From: Methanobacteriota archaeon
GTDB lineage: Archaea; Thermoplasmatota; Poseidoniia; Poseidoniales; Poseidoniaceae
Assembly (NCBI GenBank): GCA_002719815.1
Contig: PBET01000008.1
Location: 1-37,733, forward strand
DNA: 37,733 bases
Direction of reading: 5' to 3'
Part shown: in pieces, positions 13,381-22,613 of the stretch
Position numbering within the stretch: position 1 is the stretch's first letter
How the letters are laid out: the number at the start of each line of letters is the position of its first letter
The notes under the pieces: model-generated
Database searches by the model: none
What the model saw: the letters and a program-made list of their open reading frames with translations, nothing else
What the model was told of the DNA's origin: nothing
Translations under genes and position numbers: made by a program

Positions 13381-15818
13381 TGTTCAACGTACCGTTTTCG
13401 CATACGCAACCAACCCTCACTGAAGAAAATCAACGCGTACAGTGATGCGAGCCAAAGGTGAACATTTGCCATTTCATCAAGCCAACCCGGTGCGCTTTCA
13501 AATGGCGTTGCAAAGGCGATGAGTATCGACAACCAAACCACGGTTAAGCCATGGAGAATCCATCGAAACACACCAAGAATTTGCGTCGAATTTGCACGCA
13601 TTTCCGACATCTGAGAGTCGGTCAGAATCGCTGTTAATCCAACGACTTTGTCAAGTGCACTTCCTCCATTCCACCGTATTTTTCCAAGCTGGAATCGATT
13701 GATGAAATCAATTCCAGTAAACACCGTCACCCAGACTACGACCACTTCGAGTAATGGATCCAGCCCCATCAAATCGAGCGACCCCCATGTCGACCACGAG
13801 AAAATCGTCCAAATCCATGCAACAAGGAATAACTGGAACAAACGTGCAAATTTCGATAACTTTCGAAGCAGGACCAAGTCATGTGAAAGAATCAATTCGA
13901 GTGAGATAAACAGGGCCACTGTAAGCGTAATGATTCCACTTGAAGCGAGACCAAACCAGCCAATGTCGCCAATCCTCCACGCTTCGAGAAGTGCAACAAA
14001 TGCCCATGCCAGTGCAATCACCGATACGCCATTCACCGCTGCCTGCATCGTATACAGCGGATCTCGTCCATCCTTGAGAACTGAGAGCCCACCCATCAAG
14101 CGGACTTCGAATCCTGACTCATCAACAATGCCTTTGCCTGCTGCTGTCATTCCACCAATCGCTTGAATTCGAGCTGTTTCCACAATGCTCTCTGCTTCAT
14201 CTTCACCACCACCATTGGACCAACTCGAGCCCCGGCTTGCGGCATGTGCTGCACCTGCACCTCGTCCCTTTCGTCCTGCTGAGCGTGACTTCGCCCATGC
14301 CCGAATCTCTGCTGAGATGATTTCTTCGACTTGATCTTCATTCAGTGGGGCGCCGTGGTCAGTGTACAACCATCGGCATTGAATTGGAACTGGAGCGGGG
14401 TCAACATCGGGAGCAACCATTTGGAATTGTCCTGGTCCAAGCGTCGGTAATTGAGCGACAAGGTCTTGATCGCCCCCACTCTCCTTGAGCAAATGACGTA
14501 CCTTCTCAACATCTTGCGGTTGAGTGAATCGTCCAATAAAGGTCGTATTCGCTTGAGCGAGAATCTTGTAGTCTACATCGGAAACATTCTGTGTTGCTAA
14601 GACACAAGCGACGCCATACTTTCTTGCTTGTTTGAAAATAAGTTTGATAAGATCTTTCGCAGGAGGGTTTCGGGGGTGTGGTGGAAGATACGGTGCTACT
14701 TCATCCATGAAGAAAAGAAGTTTCAATTCACCATCGGCCGGTTGCTGGGTCAACATCCAATCGTACAATTCACGAGACAGTTCTTGGACGAAATACTGCT
14801 TTTGCGCTTCATCTTGAATGGTGTTGAGATAAACGATGTTCAATGGTATCTTTCCTGGAATGGCCGGTTCAACAAATGAATCAATATCAATGGGGACGCC
14901 ATTCGAAAAGAGGAGTTGATTCACACCGCTGGAAAAGGCTGCAAGGCGTCGAGCCAAATCGTTCCGTGTTGTCTTTGGTAGTCGTTCTTCAAAATCCGTA
15001 AGGCGATGTTCGAACATCACCTCGTCCCAACTTGGAACATCGGGCTTCTCTCCTTCATCATCTTCGATAAAACAGTGCGGATACAGGTATCGCGTGAATT
15101 CATGATGTGGTTCTCGAACGACGCGAGCGAGGGATTGGAAATCGCCTACATCAAGACCACAACGCGTTCCTTCGACAAGAATCTCGTAGAGGAATGGTTT
15201 GACAACCTTGCCTTGTGCCTTTTCAACATCGTATCCAGCAAGACTGGTGAATCCAGCTGCGACCATGTCCCATGCCGTGATGGCCTCTTCAGGGTCAAGA
15301 TCTGCAGGAGGTGCTCGGAATGGATCGATGCAAAGCGGTAGGCCTTTGCTTCGAAGTGGTGTCCAAATCCGTACCTCGCTGTTCTCGAGCAGTTTGCGCT
15401 TGCGGTCAACATCGCCATCCCTCTCAAGGAGTTCAGATTCATCAATTCCGAGAGCAAGACGAGCCAAGTCACCTTGTGGGTCAATGATCAACGATGGAAT
15501 TCCGGCAAGGGCTGCTTCTTCAATCAATGCCTTAGCCATGACCGTTTTTCCAGAACCGGTCGAACCGAGCATAGCTGCATGTCGAGCGAGGACTGTTGCA
15601 GGAATATCGATTGGTTCAGTTGAGTCTCGACGTTCTCCAAGAAACAGTCCCTTTGGTTTGAACTTCTTTTTGGATGCAATCTGAATTGTGGGCTCAAGAA
15701 TATCATCGACAAGCGAGGCGAATTCCGATGGAGAGGTTTGCTCTTCATCAGACACCATAGCCGAGCAGAGACGGTCGAGGTCTTGAATTGAACGTCTCGC
15801 AGAAGGGTCAAGGCGCAT
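13377..15818 (-). CDS. HerA/VirB4-like ATPase with C-terminal six-helix membrane domain
   Basis: The 813-residue product has a RecA-like ATPase of the HerA/FtsK class: Walker A GSTGSGKT (85-92), IIDPQGDLARL (111-121), Walker B LLFFMDEV (368-375, D372 and E373), the sensor-like LATQNVSD (408-415) and IGRFTQPQD (428-436). A low-complexity Gly/Ser/Arg linker follows (about 512-540), then six likely membrane helices (about 593-612, 620-642, 658-675, 688-704, 747-769, 785-801). HerA proteins are usually soluble hexamers that move DNA with NurA; no nurA is seen here. A membrane-bound pump for DNA or protein is thus possible. The ATG at 15818 is chosen since the longer frame runs into the divergent DegT gene; Met21 (15758) is an alternative. 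It is cotranslated with the IYD-like gene. Confidence 0.85.
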   Translation of the reverse strand: MRLDPSARRSIQDLDRLCSAMVSDEEQTSPSEFASLVDDILEPTIQIASKKKFKPKGLFLGERRDSTEPIDIPATVLARHAAMLGSTGSGKTVMAKALIEEAALAGIPSLIIDPQGDLARLALGIDESELLERDGDVDRKRKLLENSEVRIWTPLRSKGLPLCIDPFRAPPADLDPEEAITAWDMVAAGFTSLAGYDVEKAQGKVVKPFLYEILVEGTRCGLDVGDFQSLARVVREPHHEFTRYLYPHCFIEDDEGEKPDVPSWDEVMFEHRLTDFEERLPKTTRNDLARRLAAFSSGVNQLLFSNGVPIDIDSFVEPAIPGKIPLNIVYLNTIQDEAQKQYFVQELSRELYDWMLTQQPADGELKLLFFMDEVAPYLPPHPRNPPAKDLIKLIFKQARKYGVACVLATQNVSDVDYKILAQANTTFIGRFTQPQDVEKVRHLLKESGGDQDLVAQLPTLGPGQFQMVAPDVDPAPVPIQCRWLYTDHGAPLNEDQVEEIISAEIRAWAKSRSAGRKGRGAGAAHAASRGSSWSNGGGEDEAESIVETARIQAIGGMTAAGKGIVDESGFEVRLMGGLSVLKDGRDPLYTMQAAVNGVSVIALAWAFVALLEAWRIGDIGWFGLASSGIITLTVALFISLELILSHDLVLLRKLSKFARLFQLFLVAWIWTIFSWSTWGSLDLMGLDPLLEVVVVWVTVFTGIDFINRFQLGKIRWNGGSALDKVVGLTAILTDSQMSEMRANSTQILGVFRWILHGLTVVWLSILIAFATPFESAPGWLDEMANVHLWLASLYALIFFSEGWLRMRKRYVEQ

Positions 15819-15848
15819 GCTCTTGAAGGTCGGTTCGTTCGCCGAATC

Positions 15849-16949
15849 ATGCCTGAACGAATTCCGTTGGCCCGTCCTTCTTGGACGGATGAAATGCGCC
15901 AGGCTGCCATCAACACATTGGATTCTGGCCGTTGGGTGAAAGGGCCACAAGGTCGAGCCTTTGCAGAAGAGTTTGCCAACTATTGCGGTGTTGCGTACGC
16001 CTCCCCTTGCAACAGTGGTTCTGGGGCGTTAATCGCAGCATTACGACTGCTTGGGATTGGTCCGGGTGACGAAGTGATTGTCCCCTCGTTGACATTCATT
16101 GCAACTGCGACCTCGGTTTCGATGACGGGAGCAACCCCGATCTTCGCAGAAGTTGAGCCTGATTTTTGGTGTCTCGATGTTGAAGATGTGAAGAAACGAA
16201 TCACTTCGAAAACGAAAGGCGTTATTGGTGTTCATTTATTCGGCCAGTGTTATACTACAGATCTTATCGATTTGTGCCAAGAACATCATCTTGCGTTGAT
16301 TGAGGATGCTGCACAAGCCCATGGAGCATCGATTGTCCACAAAGGTGCTACAACCATGGCAGGTGCACTTGGGACCATTTCTTGCTTCTCGTTCTTCCCT
16401 TCGAAAAATGTAGCCGTTGGTGGAGAAGGTGGGATGATTACATCCGTTGATGCAGAGATTGGCGCCAGAATCAAATCAATTGTCGATCATGGAAGAGATG
16501 GCTCACTTCAATCCCAAGAAGTTGGAACCAATATGCGGATGTCAGAAGTTTTTGCATCTATTGGGAGAAAGCAGTTAATGCACCTTGATTCTTGGTTAAC
16601 CAAGCGACGTTCAATCGCAACAAAATTCTCAGATGTCCTTGATGCGAATGCGCATCTTCATGCTCCAAGCATCAGATCGAATTCGAATCACGCTTGGCAT
16701 CAATTCTGTATCCAAACAACTTCAGCAAAGCAATTTATTGAACATATGAACAATCATGACATCGATTCACGTCTCATCTATCCGATACCATGTCATCACC
16801 ATCCGGTCTATGCGGACCATCCACAATCAAAAGAGGTGTTTTCCACAACTCAACGTCTTTGTAGAGAACTCGTAGCAATTCCTGTGCATCATGGATTAAC
16901 TGAGGATGAAGTCGAACGAATTCTTGAAGCGATTCGGTCCTATTCTTGA
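15849..16949 (+). CDS. DegT/DnrJ/EryC1/StrS-family sugar aminotransferase
   Basis: The 366-residue PLP enzyme belongs to the DegT family, which transaminates keto-sugars linked to nucleotides for surface polysaccharides, glycans or lipids. Family marks are the N-terminal IPLARPSWTDEM (5-16), SGRWVKGPQ (26-34), CNSGSGALIAAL (54-65), the aromatic-binding IVPSLTFIATATS (77-89), EDAAQAHGA with D153, and SFFPSKNVAVGGEGG, where K186 is the Schiff-base lysine. The start is fixed by the family's N-terminus; no good ribosome site is visible. Only 30 nt separate this ATG from that of the divergent HerA-like gene. The 3' end overlaps the CYTH gene by 10 nt. A Gfo/Idh/MocA protein 3 kb downstream may act in the same sugar pathway. 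Confidence 0.92.
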   Translation: MPERIPLARPSWTDEMRQAAINTLDSGRWVKGPQGRAFAEEFANYCGVAYASPCNSGSGALIAALRLLGIGPGDEVIVPSLTFIATATSVSMTGATPIFAEVEPDFWCLDVEDVKKRITSKTKGVIGVHLFGQCYTTDLIDLCQEHHLALIEDAAQAHGASIVHKGATTMAGALGTISCFSFFPSKNVAVGGEGGMITSVDAEIGARIKSIVDHGRDGSLQSQEVGTNMRMSEVFASIGRKQLMHLDSWLTKRRSIATKFSDVLDANAHLHAPSIRSNSNHAWHQFCIQTTSAKQFIEHMNNHDIDSRLIYPIPCHHHPVYADHPQSKEVFSTTQRLCRELVAIPVHHGLTEDEVERILEAIRSYS

Positions 16950-17515
16950 CCGATCATTCTGACCAATTCTGCATTCGACCATCCCTTGAGATAGGTTAAT
17001 TCCATACCTGCCCAACTTGGAATATTGATCTCCATCTCTTCGTTTTCAAGTTCAACTTCAGCGATGATGAGTCCTGCAAGAAGACCTTCGAATTCATCAA
17101 TTTCCCAAAGCAATCTGTCTTCCTTCCAGAGATAACGATGCTTTTCAACGGATGGATGAACTCCATCCTGAATGATGCTCTCTGCTACAGATTGGTCAAT
17201 TTCCCACTCGTACTCTGTTGCGGCAGCTCCGGTTCGAATGCCTTTGAGTGTCAAAAAATACGCAGTATTCCATTTTCGAATTCGAACAACCCAGTCGGGA
17301 TTATCACTGAGTGATTGACATACTGATGTTTGAAGGCCAGCAATAAGTTCCTTCTTTCCATACATCAATACACCACGTTGTGTTGAAATGATGAGTAGAT
17401 TCGAATCCAAATACCATTGTTTGATATGAACTCGTTCTGTTGCACCTGTTGTCCATGGTCGCTCTTGACGCCCATCAACGAGAAAACGGCGTTCAATTTC
17501 GACGTTTTCTGGCAT
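16940..17515 (-). CDS. CYTH-domain triphosphatase/adenylate-cyclase-like protein
   Basis: The 191-residue protein is a CYTH (triphosphate tunnel) domain, which hydrolyses or cyclises triphosphates inside a beta barrel with two metal ions. It has the start motif EIERRFLV (E6, E8, R9, R10), the basic strand VVRIRKW (R78, R80, K81), LTLKG (K91), the acidic strand EYEWEI (101-106), KHRYLW (K125, R127), LWEIDEFEG (136-144) and AEVELE (152-157). An insert of about 35 residues lies between the first strands and the RIRK strand, which makes it longer than minimal members. Possible substrates include inorganic triphosphate and thiamine triphosphate; sequence cannot decide. AAGGA lies about 7 nt before the ATG. 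Its 3' end overlaps the convergent DegT gene by 10 nt. Confidence 0.87.
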   Translation of the reverse strand: MPENVEIERRFLVDGRQERPWTTGATERVHIKQWYLDSNLLIISTQRGVLMYGKKELIAGLQTSVCQSLSDNPDWVVRIRKWNTAYFLTLKGIRTGAAATEYEWEIDQSVAESIIQDGVHPSVEKHRYLWKEDRLLWEIDEFEGLLAGLIIAEVELENEEMEINIPSWAGMELTYLKGWSNAELVRMIGQE

Positions 17516-17577
17516 GGTTGTTCCTTCCGCTCACGACACATAATCATGTCCAAGCAATTTCCGAACAACGCACCAAC

Positions 17578-17587
17578 TTATTCATAA
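17578..17587 (+). promoter_or_regulatory. TATA-like box for the beta-propeller lipoprotein gene
   Basis: TTATTCATAA is centred about 27 nt before the second possible ATG (17610) and 21 nt before the first (17604). The spacing favours 17610 for a leaderless message, although the difference is only two residues. Confidence 0.4.
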
Positions 17588-17603
17588 CCCACGAGTATTA
17601 CAC

Positions 17604-19826
17604 ATGTCCATGAACAACAGGATTCTCACGTCGATTGGCCTTGTACTCTTGATGTTAACAGCAGGTTGCATCGGCAGCGTGCGTGAGGAAATTGTCACAG
17701 AATTACCTGAAGATTGGAAAACAAAAACCACTCGTACGATTTCACAACCTCATCTCGTTCAATTCGACTCCTGTTTGGACATGGAATACGATCTGAAAGC
17801 AAGCATTGCAGAAGAATATCGAACGCAGTTGTTGCAAGCTGTCGAAGAACAGTACTACTACGGAGGCATCTGGTTTGATGATGGAATGGTTGCGGAAAGT
17901 GCAATGGACGGCGATGTTGCAACATCAGGATCGACACAACCACAAAAGCGCACACAAGGTGAGGATTTCAGTGGCACCAACAATCAAGAACAGGGTGTTG
18001 ATGAGGCTGATTTCATCAAGACGGATGGGTACTTCATCTATGCATTACAAGGCTCCACGCTCTCGATTATGAGCGTTCCCGAATACGGAGAGATTGAATT
18101 TGCAAGCAACACGTCCATCGAGGGTTCACCAATTTCGATGATGTTGCGTGGTGATCGATTGATTGTCCTCTCAAGTTACAACCCATGGAGCATTGATTCG
18201 GAAGATGCCTTGTACGAATACCTCCGCTGGGGCGGTGATTACAGTCAATGGCGTGTTAGTTCAATGACGAAATACACTACGTACAACATTTCAGATCGAA
18301 CCGCTCCTGAAGTTGTCCAAGAACTCTATTTGGAAGGGTACAACGTTGATGCGCGGGAGATCGATGGCTCCATTCGAGCCGTCACACACTCATGGTTGAA
18401 CATCCCAGGATTATCGAATTGGCTCAATCTGCCAAACGCTTACTATGACCTTGAATGGGATGACCCACAACGAAAGATCTACCGTGAAATGATCGCTTAC
18501 GAAACCATTCAAGCGAACAATAAGGTTCTCGCAACCATGTCCTTAGAGAATCTTGTTCCAAAAATCTATCAGCGTATTGATGGTCAAATCATCGAACATG
18601 ATATGCGTTCTGAAGGATGTGAAAACTTTGCAAAACCAATGGATGGATTCAGCCGTGGATTTACCAACATTCTCTCCCTTGACTTGTTTTCACCAACATT
18701 CGAGTATGAATCGGACCACCTTCTCAGCAATCATCCAATGGTTTATGCTTCACAGGATGCACTTGTCCTAACAGAAAATGCGTGGGATTGGTGGTGGTTC
18801 TGGGGTCAAGATGATGTTGATGATATGACCAACATTCACACCTTCGATATCTCCGTACCTGGCGTAACAACCTACACCGGTTCGGGCCGTATTGATGGTC
18901 AAATCTTGAACCAATTCAGTATCTCAGAACACGAAGGTGTGCTTCGTGTTGCAACAACGGTTGGACAGTGGAATCGGTGGTGGATGGAAGACCCTGAGCC
19001 AATGTCGTCGTCTGTCATTACACTCGTTCGTGGCGTCAATCCTGAAACAGACCAACAAGTCCTCCTCGAATATGGTCGTTTGGACGGTATTGCAGAAGGT
19101 GAGCGCATCTGGTCTGCTCGTTTTGTCGAAGACCGTGCCTACATTGTGACCTTTGAAGAGATTGATCCGCTATGGACCATCGATTTGTCCAACCCATCAG
19201 CACCAACAATCCTCGGTGAGTTGGAAGTTCCTGGTGTTTCAACCTACATTCATCCACTTCACGACGATATGCTTCTGACCATCGGCATGGGCCCCGCTGG
19301 TGAAGATGGATTGGGGCTTGATTGGTCAAGTACACGACTCTCAACCTTCAACATCAGTGATTTAACGCAACCAGCGGTTGCTGATACGTTGATGCTCTCA
19401 CCTGTTGATGATCCTGAAAACCATCGTTGGACCTGGTCGTATTCCGAAGCCAAATACGAACACAAAGCCTTCCAATATTGGGGGCCGAAAGAGATGTTAG
19501 CTGTTCCACTCTCAACGTATCGTTGGGTCGAGAGTGATGATGGTTGGTACTATGAATATGTTTCAAAGGCCATCATTGTCAATGTTGATGAGACAACGGG
19601 GAACATGTCCATTCACGGCGAAGTCAACCATTCTTCCTTGCTCAACCATGAAGATGTCAACCACTATTGGGGCGGGGATGAAAACATTCGTCGAACCATC
19701 TTCATGGGCGATTTCATCTACGCGTTCTCAGGAGCAGGTATCACCGTTCACGACTTAACAAGCATGGAATTAACCGATGTTGTCACCTTTGATATTGAAT
19801 TTCCAAAATATGCCTACTATGAATAG
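17604..19826 (+). CDS. Exported beta-propeller lipoprotein (PF09826-type)
   Basis: The 740-residue product has a lipoprotein signal peptide ending in LTAGC (Cys22), so it is anchored outside the membrane. The segment FSGTNNQEQGVDEADFIKTD (124-143) followed by GYFIYAL is the hallmark of the secreted beta-propeller family PF09826, found in archaea and Gram-positive bacteria; the family's function is not established. The body is rich in Trp, Tyr and acidic residues and has repeated blade strands such as SISEHEGVLRVATT and AYIVTFEEIDPLWTIDLSNP. No enzyme motif is visible. It may bind peptides or polysaccharides at the cell surface. The ATG at 17610 is nearly as good a start. The preceding 88 nt hold its TATA-like box. 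It is divergent from the CYTH gene and followed by the oxidoreductase gene. Confidence 0.88.
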   Translation: MSMNNRILTSIGLVLLMLTAGCIGSVREEIVTELPEDWKTKTTRTISQPHLVQFDSCLDMEYDLKASIAEEYRTQLLQAVEEQYYYGGIWFDDGMVAESAMDGDVATSGSTQPQKRTQGEDFSGTNNQEQGVDEADFIKTDGYFIYALQGSTLSIMSVPEYGEIEFASNTSIEGSPISMMLRGDRLIVLSSYNPWSIDSEDALYEYLRWGGDYSQWRVSSMTKYTTYNISDRTAPEVVQELYLEGYNVDAREIDGSIRAVTHSWLNIPGLSNWLNLPNAYYDLEWDDPQRKIYREMIAYETIQANNKVLATMSLENLVPKIYQRIDGQIIEHDMRSEGCENFAKPMDGFSRGFTNILSLDLFSPTFEYESDHLLSNHPMVYASQDALVLTENAWDWWWFWGQDDVDDMTNIHTFDISVPGVTTYTGSGRIDGQILNQFSISEHEGVLRVATTVGQWNRWWMEDPEPMSSSVITLVRGVNPETDQQVLLEYGRLDGIAEGERIWSARFVEDRAYIVTFEEIDPLWTIDLSNPSAPTILGELEVPGVSTYIHPLHDDMLLTIGMGPAGEDGLGLDWSSTRLSTFNISDLTQPAVADTLMLSPVDDPENHRWTWSYSEAKYEHKAFQYWGPKEMLAVPLSTYRWVESDDGWYYEYVSKAIIVNVDETTGNMSIHGEVNHSSLLNHEDVNHYWGGDENIRRTIFMGDFIYAFSGAGITVHDLTSMELTDVVTFDIEFPKYAYYE

Positions 19827-19877
19827 CTAGTCTGATGAGAAGCCAAACATCAATTGCTAGAAGGTTGCCCTGAGAAC

Positions 19878-20816
19878 GTGCGACGAGTCGGTGTTGTTGG
19901 TTGTGGCCGTTGGGGGTTGAAACACCTACAAGCACTGTTGAATATTCAAACCGATTGTGAAATTGGTTGTATTGTTGCATGCGATACAGATCCGAGCGTT
20001 CTCAATTCAATTCAACTCTCAGGAATTGATCGACACCAGCATCCAGAAACTCTGGTTGAAATCTTTCAACTCGATGCGGTTATTGTCGCTACACCTGATG
20101 ATTCACATTACGAACTCGGAAAACAATTTCTTTCTCAGGGCGTGGATGTTTTTATTGAAAAGCCACTTGCTACAACGTTTGATCATGCCTCCTCACTTGT
20201 GTCGCTTTCCATTGAGGAAGGAAAGATGCTGAAAAGTGGATTTCTTCTTCGTTTCCACCCATGCATTCAGGATGCTCGTTCTAAGATTCACGCTGGTCGC
20301 ATCGGAGCGATACAAGCCATTCGATACTGCAAGAAATCTCGCCGTTTCAGAAATGTGGGCTCTCATGCCCTTGATTCGCTTGCAATTCATGGTATTGATT
20401 TGGCCGAATTTTTACTCAAAGGCCAAACGCCACTCAGAATTTCTGAAGTGCTCGGGGATCAAACCTGTTCTAAACTCACATTGGAATATCCAAGTCAACT
20501 TGAGACACATATCGAGGTTGGTTGGGGTGCAAACGAAGATGTTGCTCTTCTGGAAATTCTTGGTGCAAGTGGGAAAATCTCGATTCAATTAGCAAATCAT
20601 TCAGCGTACGAGATTGAAAGCAATGGTTCCGAACCATGCATGGTTCATTCAACGCATACACCTCTTGAAGGTGTTCTTCTTGATTTCGTGCAAGGTGGGG
20701 GCTCTTCAGTTGCAGCATCAACCGGTTCGATTCTTCGAACCATCAAATGCGTTGAACATGCTCGTTCGAAATTGCTGTCTTCAGGACGTTTCGACACGCG
20801 AGAATTGAAGAGATGA
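19878..20816 (+). CDS. Gfo/Idh/MocA-family oxidoreductase
   Basis: The 312-residue protein is an NAD(P)-dependent oxidoreductase acting on sugars or cyclitols. The N-terminal Rossmann motif GVVGCGRWGLKH (5-16) leads to the family's conserved EKP (residues 94-96, in FIEKPLATT), and a later segment IHGIDLAEFLL has the usual His/Asp pair. The domain order, Rossmann then alpha/beta substrate domain, and the length fit small family members. No ATG is present near the start: the choice is GTG at 19878, which begins MRRVGVVGCG, or TTG at 19854. GTG is preferred because the Rossmann strand starts there. It may work with the DegT aminotransferase in making an amino sugar, but the two are 3 kb apart and not in an operon. 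Confidence 0.86.
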   Translation: MRRVGVVGCGRWGLKHLQALLNIQTDCEIGCIVACDTDPSVLNSIQLSGIDRHQHPETLVEIFQLDAVIVATPDDSHYELGKQFLSQGVDVFIEKPLATTFDHASSLVSLSIEEGKMLKSGFLLRFHPCIQDARSKIHAGRIGAIQAIRYCKKSRRFRNVGSHALDSLAIHGIDLAEFLLKGQTPLRISEVLGDQTCSKLTLEYPSQLETHIEVGWGANEDVALLEILGASGKISIQLANHSAYEIESNGSEPCMVHSTHTPLEGVLLDFVQGGGSSVAASTGSILRTIKCVEHARSKLLSSGRFDTRELKR

Positions 20817-20833
20817 TGTCGGTTGGGTGAACC

Positions 20834-21190
20834 ATGAGCCCCGAACGTGTTATGCTTTGGCTACTTGCTGGCGTCACGATTGCATCGTTTGCTACGTGGT
20901 TTATCCAAGACTCTGTCTTTGATGCTGCAGTCACCTTCTCGATCCTTTCATGTGTCGTTGCATTGCTTTGGGGAGCGACCAGATATGAGAAGACCATGCA
21001 ATTGAGCGGAATGCGAAGTGGCGGGATTCTCAACATCCTTGCGTTTGTTGCCGTTACAGCCGGACTTACCTACTGGTGCATCTATTTCTACGATTTTCCT
21101 TTGGTCGGTTCAATCATTGGAAGCATTGGCACCAATGCCTACATTTGGTGGACCTTTGCTATGCTTGAACCGGGCAAGCCTTCAGCATAA
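20834..21190 (+). CDS. Small membrane protein, four helices
   Basis: No family is recognised. The 118-residue product is almost entirely four membrane helices (about 6-25, 29-47, 64-84 and 88-110) with short loops, and a small basic patch (TRYEKTMQLSGMRSGG) between helices 2 and 3. GGGTGA lies 3 nt before the ATG, supporting the start. It is 17 nt after the oxidoreductase stop and about 41 nt before the KH-ATPase start, so the three probably share a message. No catalytic residue or transport motif can be seen. Confidence 0.75.
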   Translation: MSPERVMLWLLAGVTIASFATWFIQDSVFDAAVTFSILSCVVALLWGATRYEKTMQLSGMRSGGILNILAFVAVTAGLTYWCIYFYDFPLVGSIIGSIGTNAYIWWTFAMLEPGKPSA

Positions 21191-21231
21191 GTGTGCGAAG
21201 GGTCAAATGCCTCCGCTTTGTGATTGAACCG

Positions 21232-22575
21232 ATGGCAAAGCATGGGGAACATCCAGAACTCCCTTCTGAACTTGAACAGTTGTTGGAATCGGATGTTCAC
21301 ACCATCTTTCTGAAAGCCGATTGCCCACCTCGTGTTAAGCGAGGAACGATCGGTCAACTAAAATTGATCGAACTCGAAGAAGGAAATGACGAGTGGGACA
21401 ACCTCCGCTTGGAATCCTTACAGGAAACATTGCAAACAGTTGTTGAAGAAAATCAACATCGAAGCGACTGTTTTCTTGAAATTGATCGTAAGGGATGTCA
21501 AGTTCTCCAACTCGGTGACTTGAGAATTACCTGTGCAAGCCCACCATTCTCAGATGCTCGAGAGATTACAGTTGTACGGCCGGTTGCAAAATTATCGCTT
21601 TCCGATTACGAGCTCGATCCAAAGATTGTCGAGCGTTTGTCGAATCATCATCGTGGAGTTTTCATTTGTGGCCGACCAGGTTCAGGAAAAACAACCCTTG
21701 CACAAGCCATTGCAGAATATCTTGATGATGATATTGGTGCAATGGTGAAAACGATGGAAGCCCCAAGAGATTTGCAACTTGCAGACCGTATCACGCAATA
21801 CGCACCACTTGAAGGCGACCTCGAGAAAACGGCAGAAATTATCTTCCTTGTTCGACCTGACTTCGTCATCTTCGATGAAGTCCGACGCGCTCGCGACTTC
21901 GAGATTTTTGCTGATGTTCGTCTTGCTGGTGTTGGTTTACTGGGCGTTACCCACGCCAATTCTGCTCTCGAAGCCATTCAACGACTCATTGGAAAGGTTG
22001 AGTTGGGTCTTGTATCACAAGTCCTCGATACAGTCTTGCACGTTGAGGCTGGAAAGATTCAGCAAGTCCTCGAATTGCGAATGACCGTGAAACCTCCTTC
22101 GGGGATGCAAGAAGAATTGGCTCGACCGGTCATTGAAGTCGTCGAATTCCCAAGCGGGAAAGTGACCCACGAAATGTTTGCATTTGGTTCTGAACTTGCA
22201 GTTGTACCAGTATCTGAATCAACACAAAGAAAACCCTTGCAACAATTGGCACAGAAACAGTTGATCCACACAATTCGCCAATGGGCTGGTGTTCATGTTC
22301 GTGTTCAATTTACAAGCGATGCTTCAGCCACTGTTTATGCTCCACCAAACATGATCTCTACACTGGTTGGAAGAGGAGGCGATAACGTACGAGCTTTGCA
22401 AGATCAACTCGGAGGTTTGCGCCTTACCATCGAATCGATTGATGATATGCCCGATTCAGGCGACATCTCAGAACACTCAATTTGGAGCGATGATCAAGAC
22501 CGAAGAGCATACCAAAGCCGTGCCTATGAACAGCATGGACGATCAAAAAAGACCCGTAAAGGGCGTCGCCGTTGA
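21232..22575 (+). CDS. PilT-class ATPase with C-terminal KH domain, lacking a PIN domain
   Basis: The 447-residue protein has a secretion-ATPase core: Walker A GRPGSGKTT (147-155), Walker B FVIFDEVRR (211-219) and the family's histidine box GVTHANSA (238-245). A KH RNA-binding motif follows with VGRGGDNV (about 391-398), then a basic tail ending in KKTRKGRRR. The archaeal family with this ATPase-KH order (COG1855) normally has an N-terminal PIN nuclease domain and about 600 residues. Here the N-terminal 120 residues do not show the PIN acidic pattern, so the nuclease is lost or replaced. A role in RNA-linked ATP work is inferred. The ATG at 21232 (GTGAT 7 nt upstream) is preferred over the GTG at 21193. 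The next gene starts 38 nt after its stop. Confidence 0.83.
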   Translation: MAKHGEHPELPSELEQLLESDVHTIFLKADCPPRVKRGTIGQLKLIELEEGNDEWDNLRLESLQETLQTVVEENQHRSDCFLEIDRKGCQVLQLGDLRITCASPPFSDAREITVVRPVAKLSLSDYELDPKIVERLSNHHRGVFICGRPGSGKTTLAQAIAEYLDDDIGAMVKTMEAPRDLQLADRITQYAPLEGDLEKTAEIIFLVRPDFVIFDEVRRARDFEIFADVRLAGVGLLGVTHANSALEAIQRLIGKVELGLVSQVLDTVLHVEAGKIQQVLELRMTVKPPSGMQEELARPVIEVVEFPSGKVTHEMFAFGSELAVVPVSESTQRKPLQQLAQKQLIHTIRQWAGVHVRVQFTSDASATVYAPPNMISTLVGRGGDNVRALQDQLGGLRLTIESIDDMPDSGDISEHSIWSDDQDRRAYQSRAYEQHGRSKKTRKGRRR

Positions 22576-22613
22576 GAAGGAGACTTCTTGAGGAACGGTT
22601 GCTCGCGAGATTC

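Noticed and set aside
20723-20745. tRNA T-arm-like sequence GGTTCGATTCTTCGAACC
   Set aside because: It lies in-frame inside the Gfo/Idh oxidoreductase gene and has no acceptor or anticodon arms; the dyad is coding.
15849-20816. DegT and Gfo/Idh as part of one sugar operon
   Set aside because: A minus-strand CYTH gene and the large propeller gene lie between them, so they are not one operon, although a shared pathway is possible.
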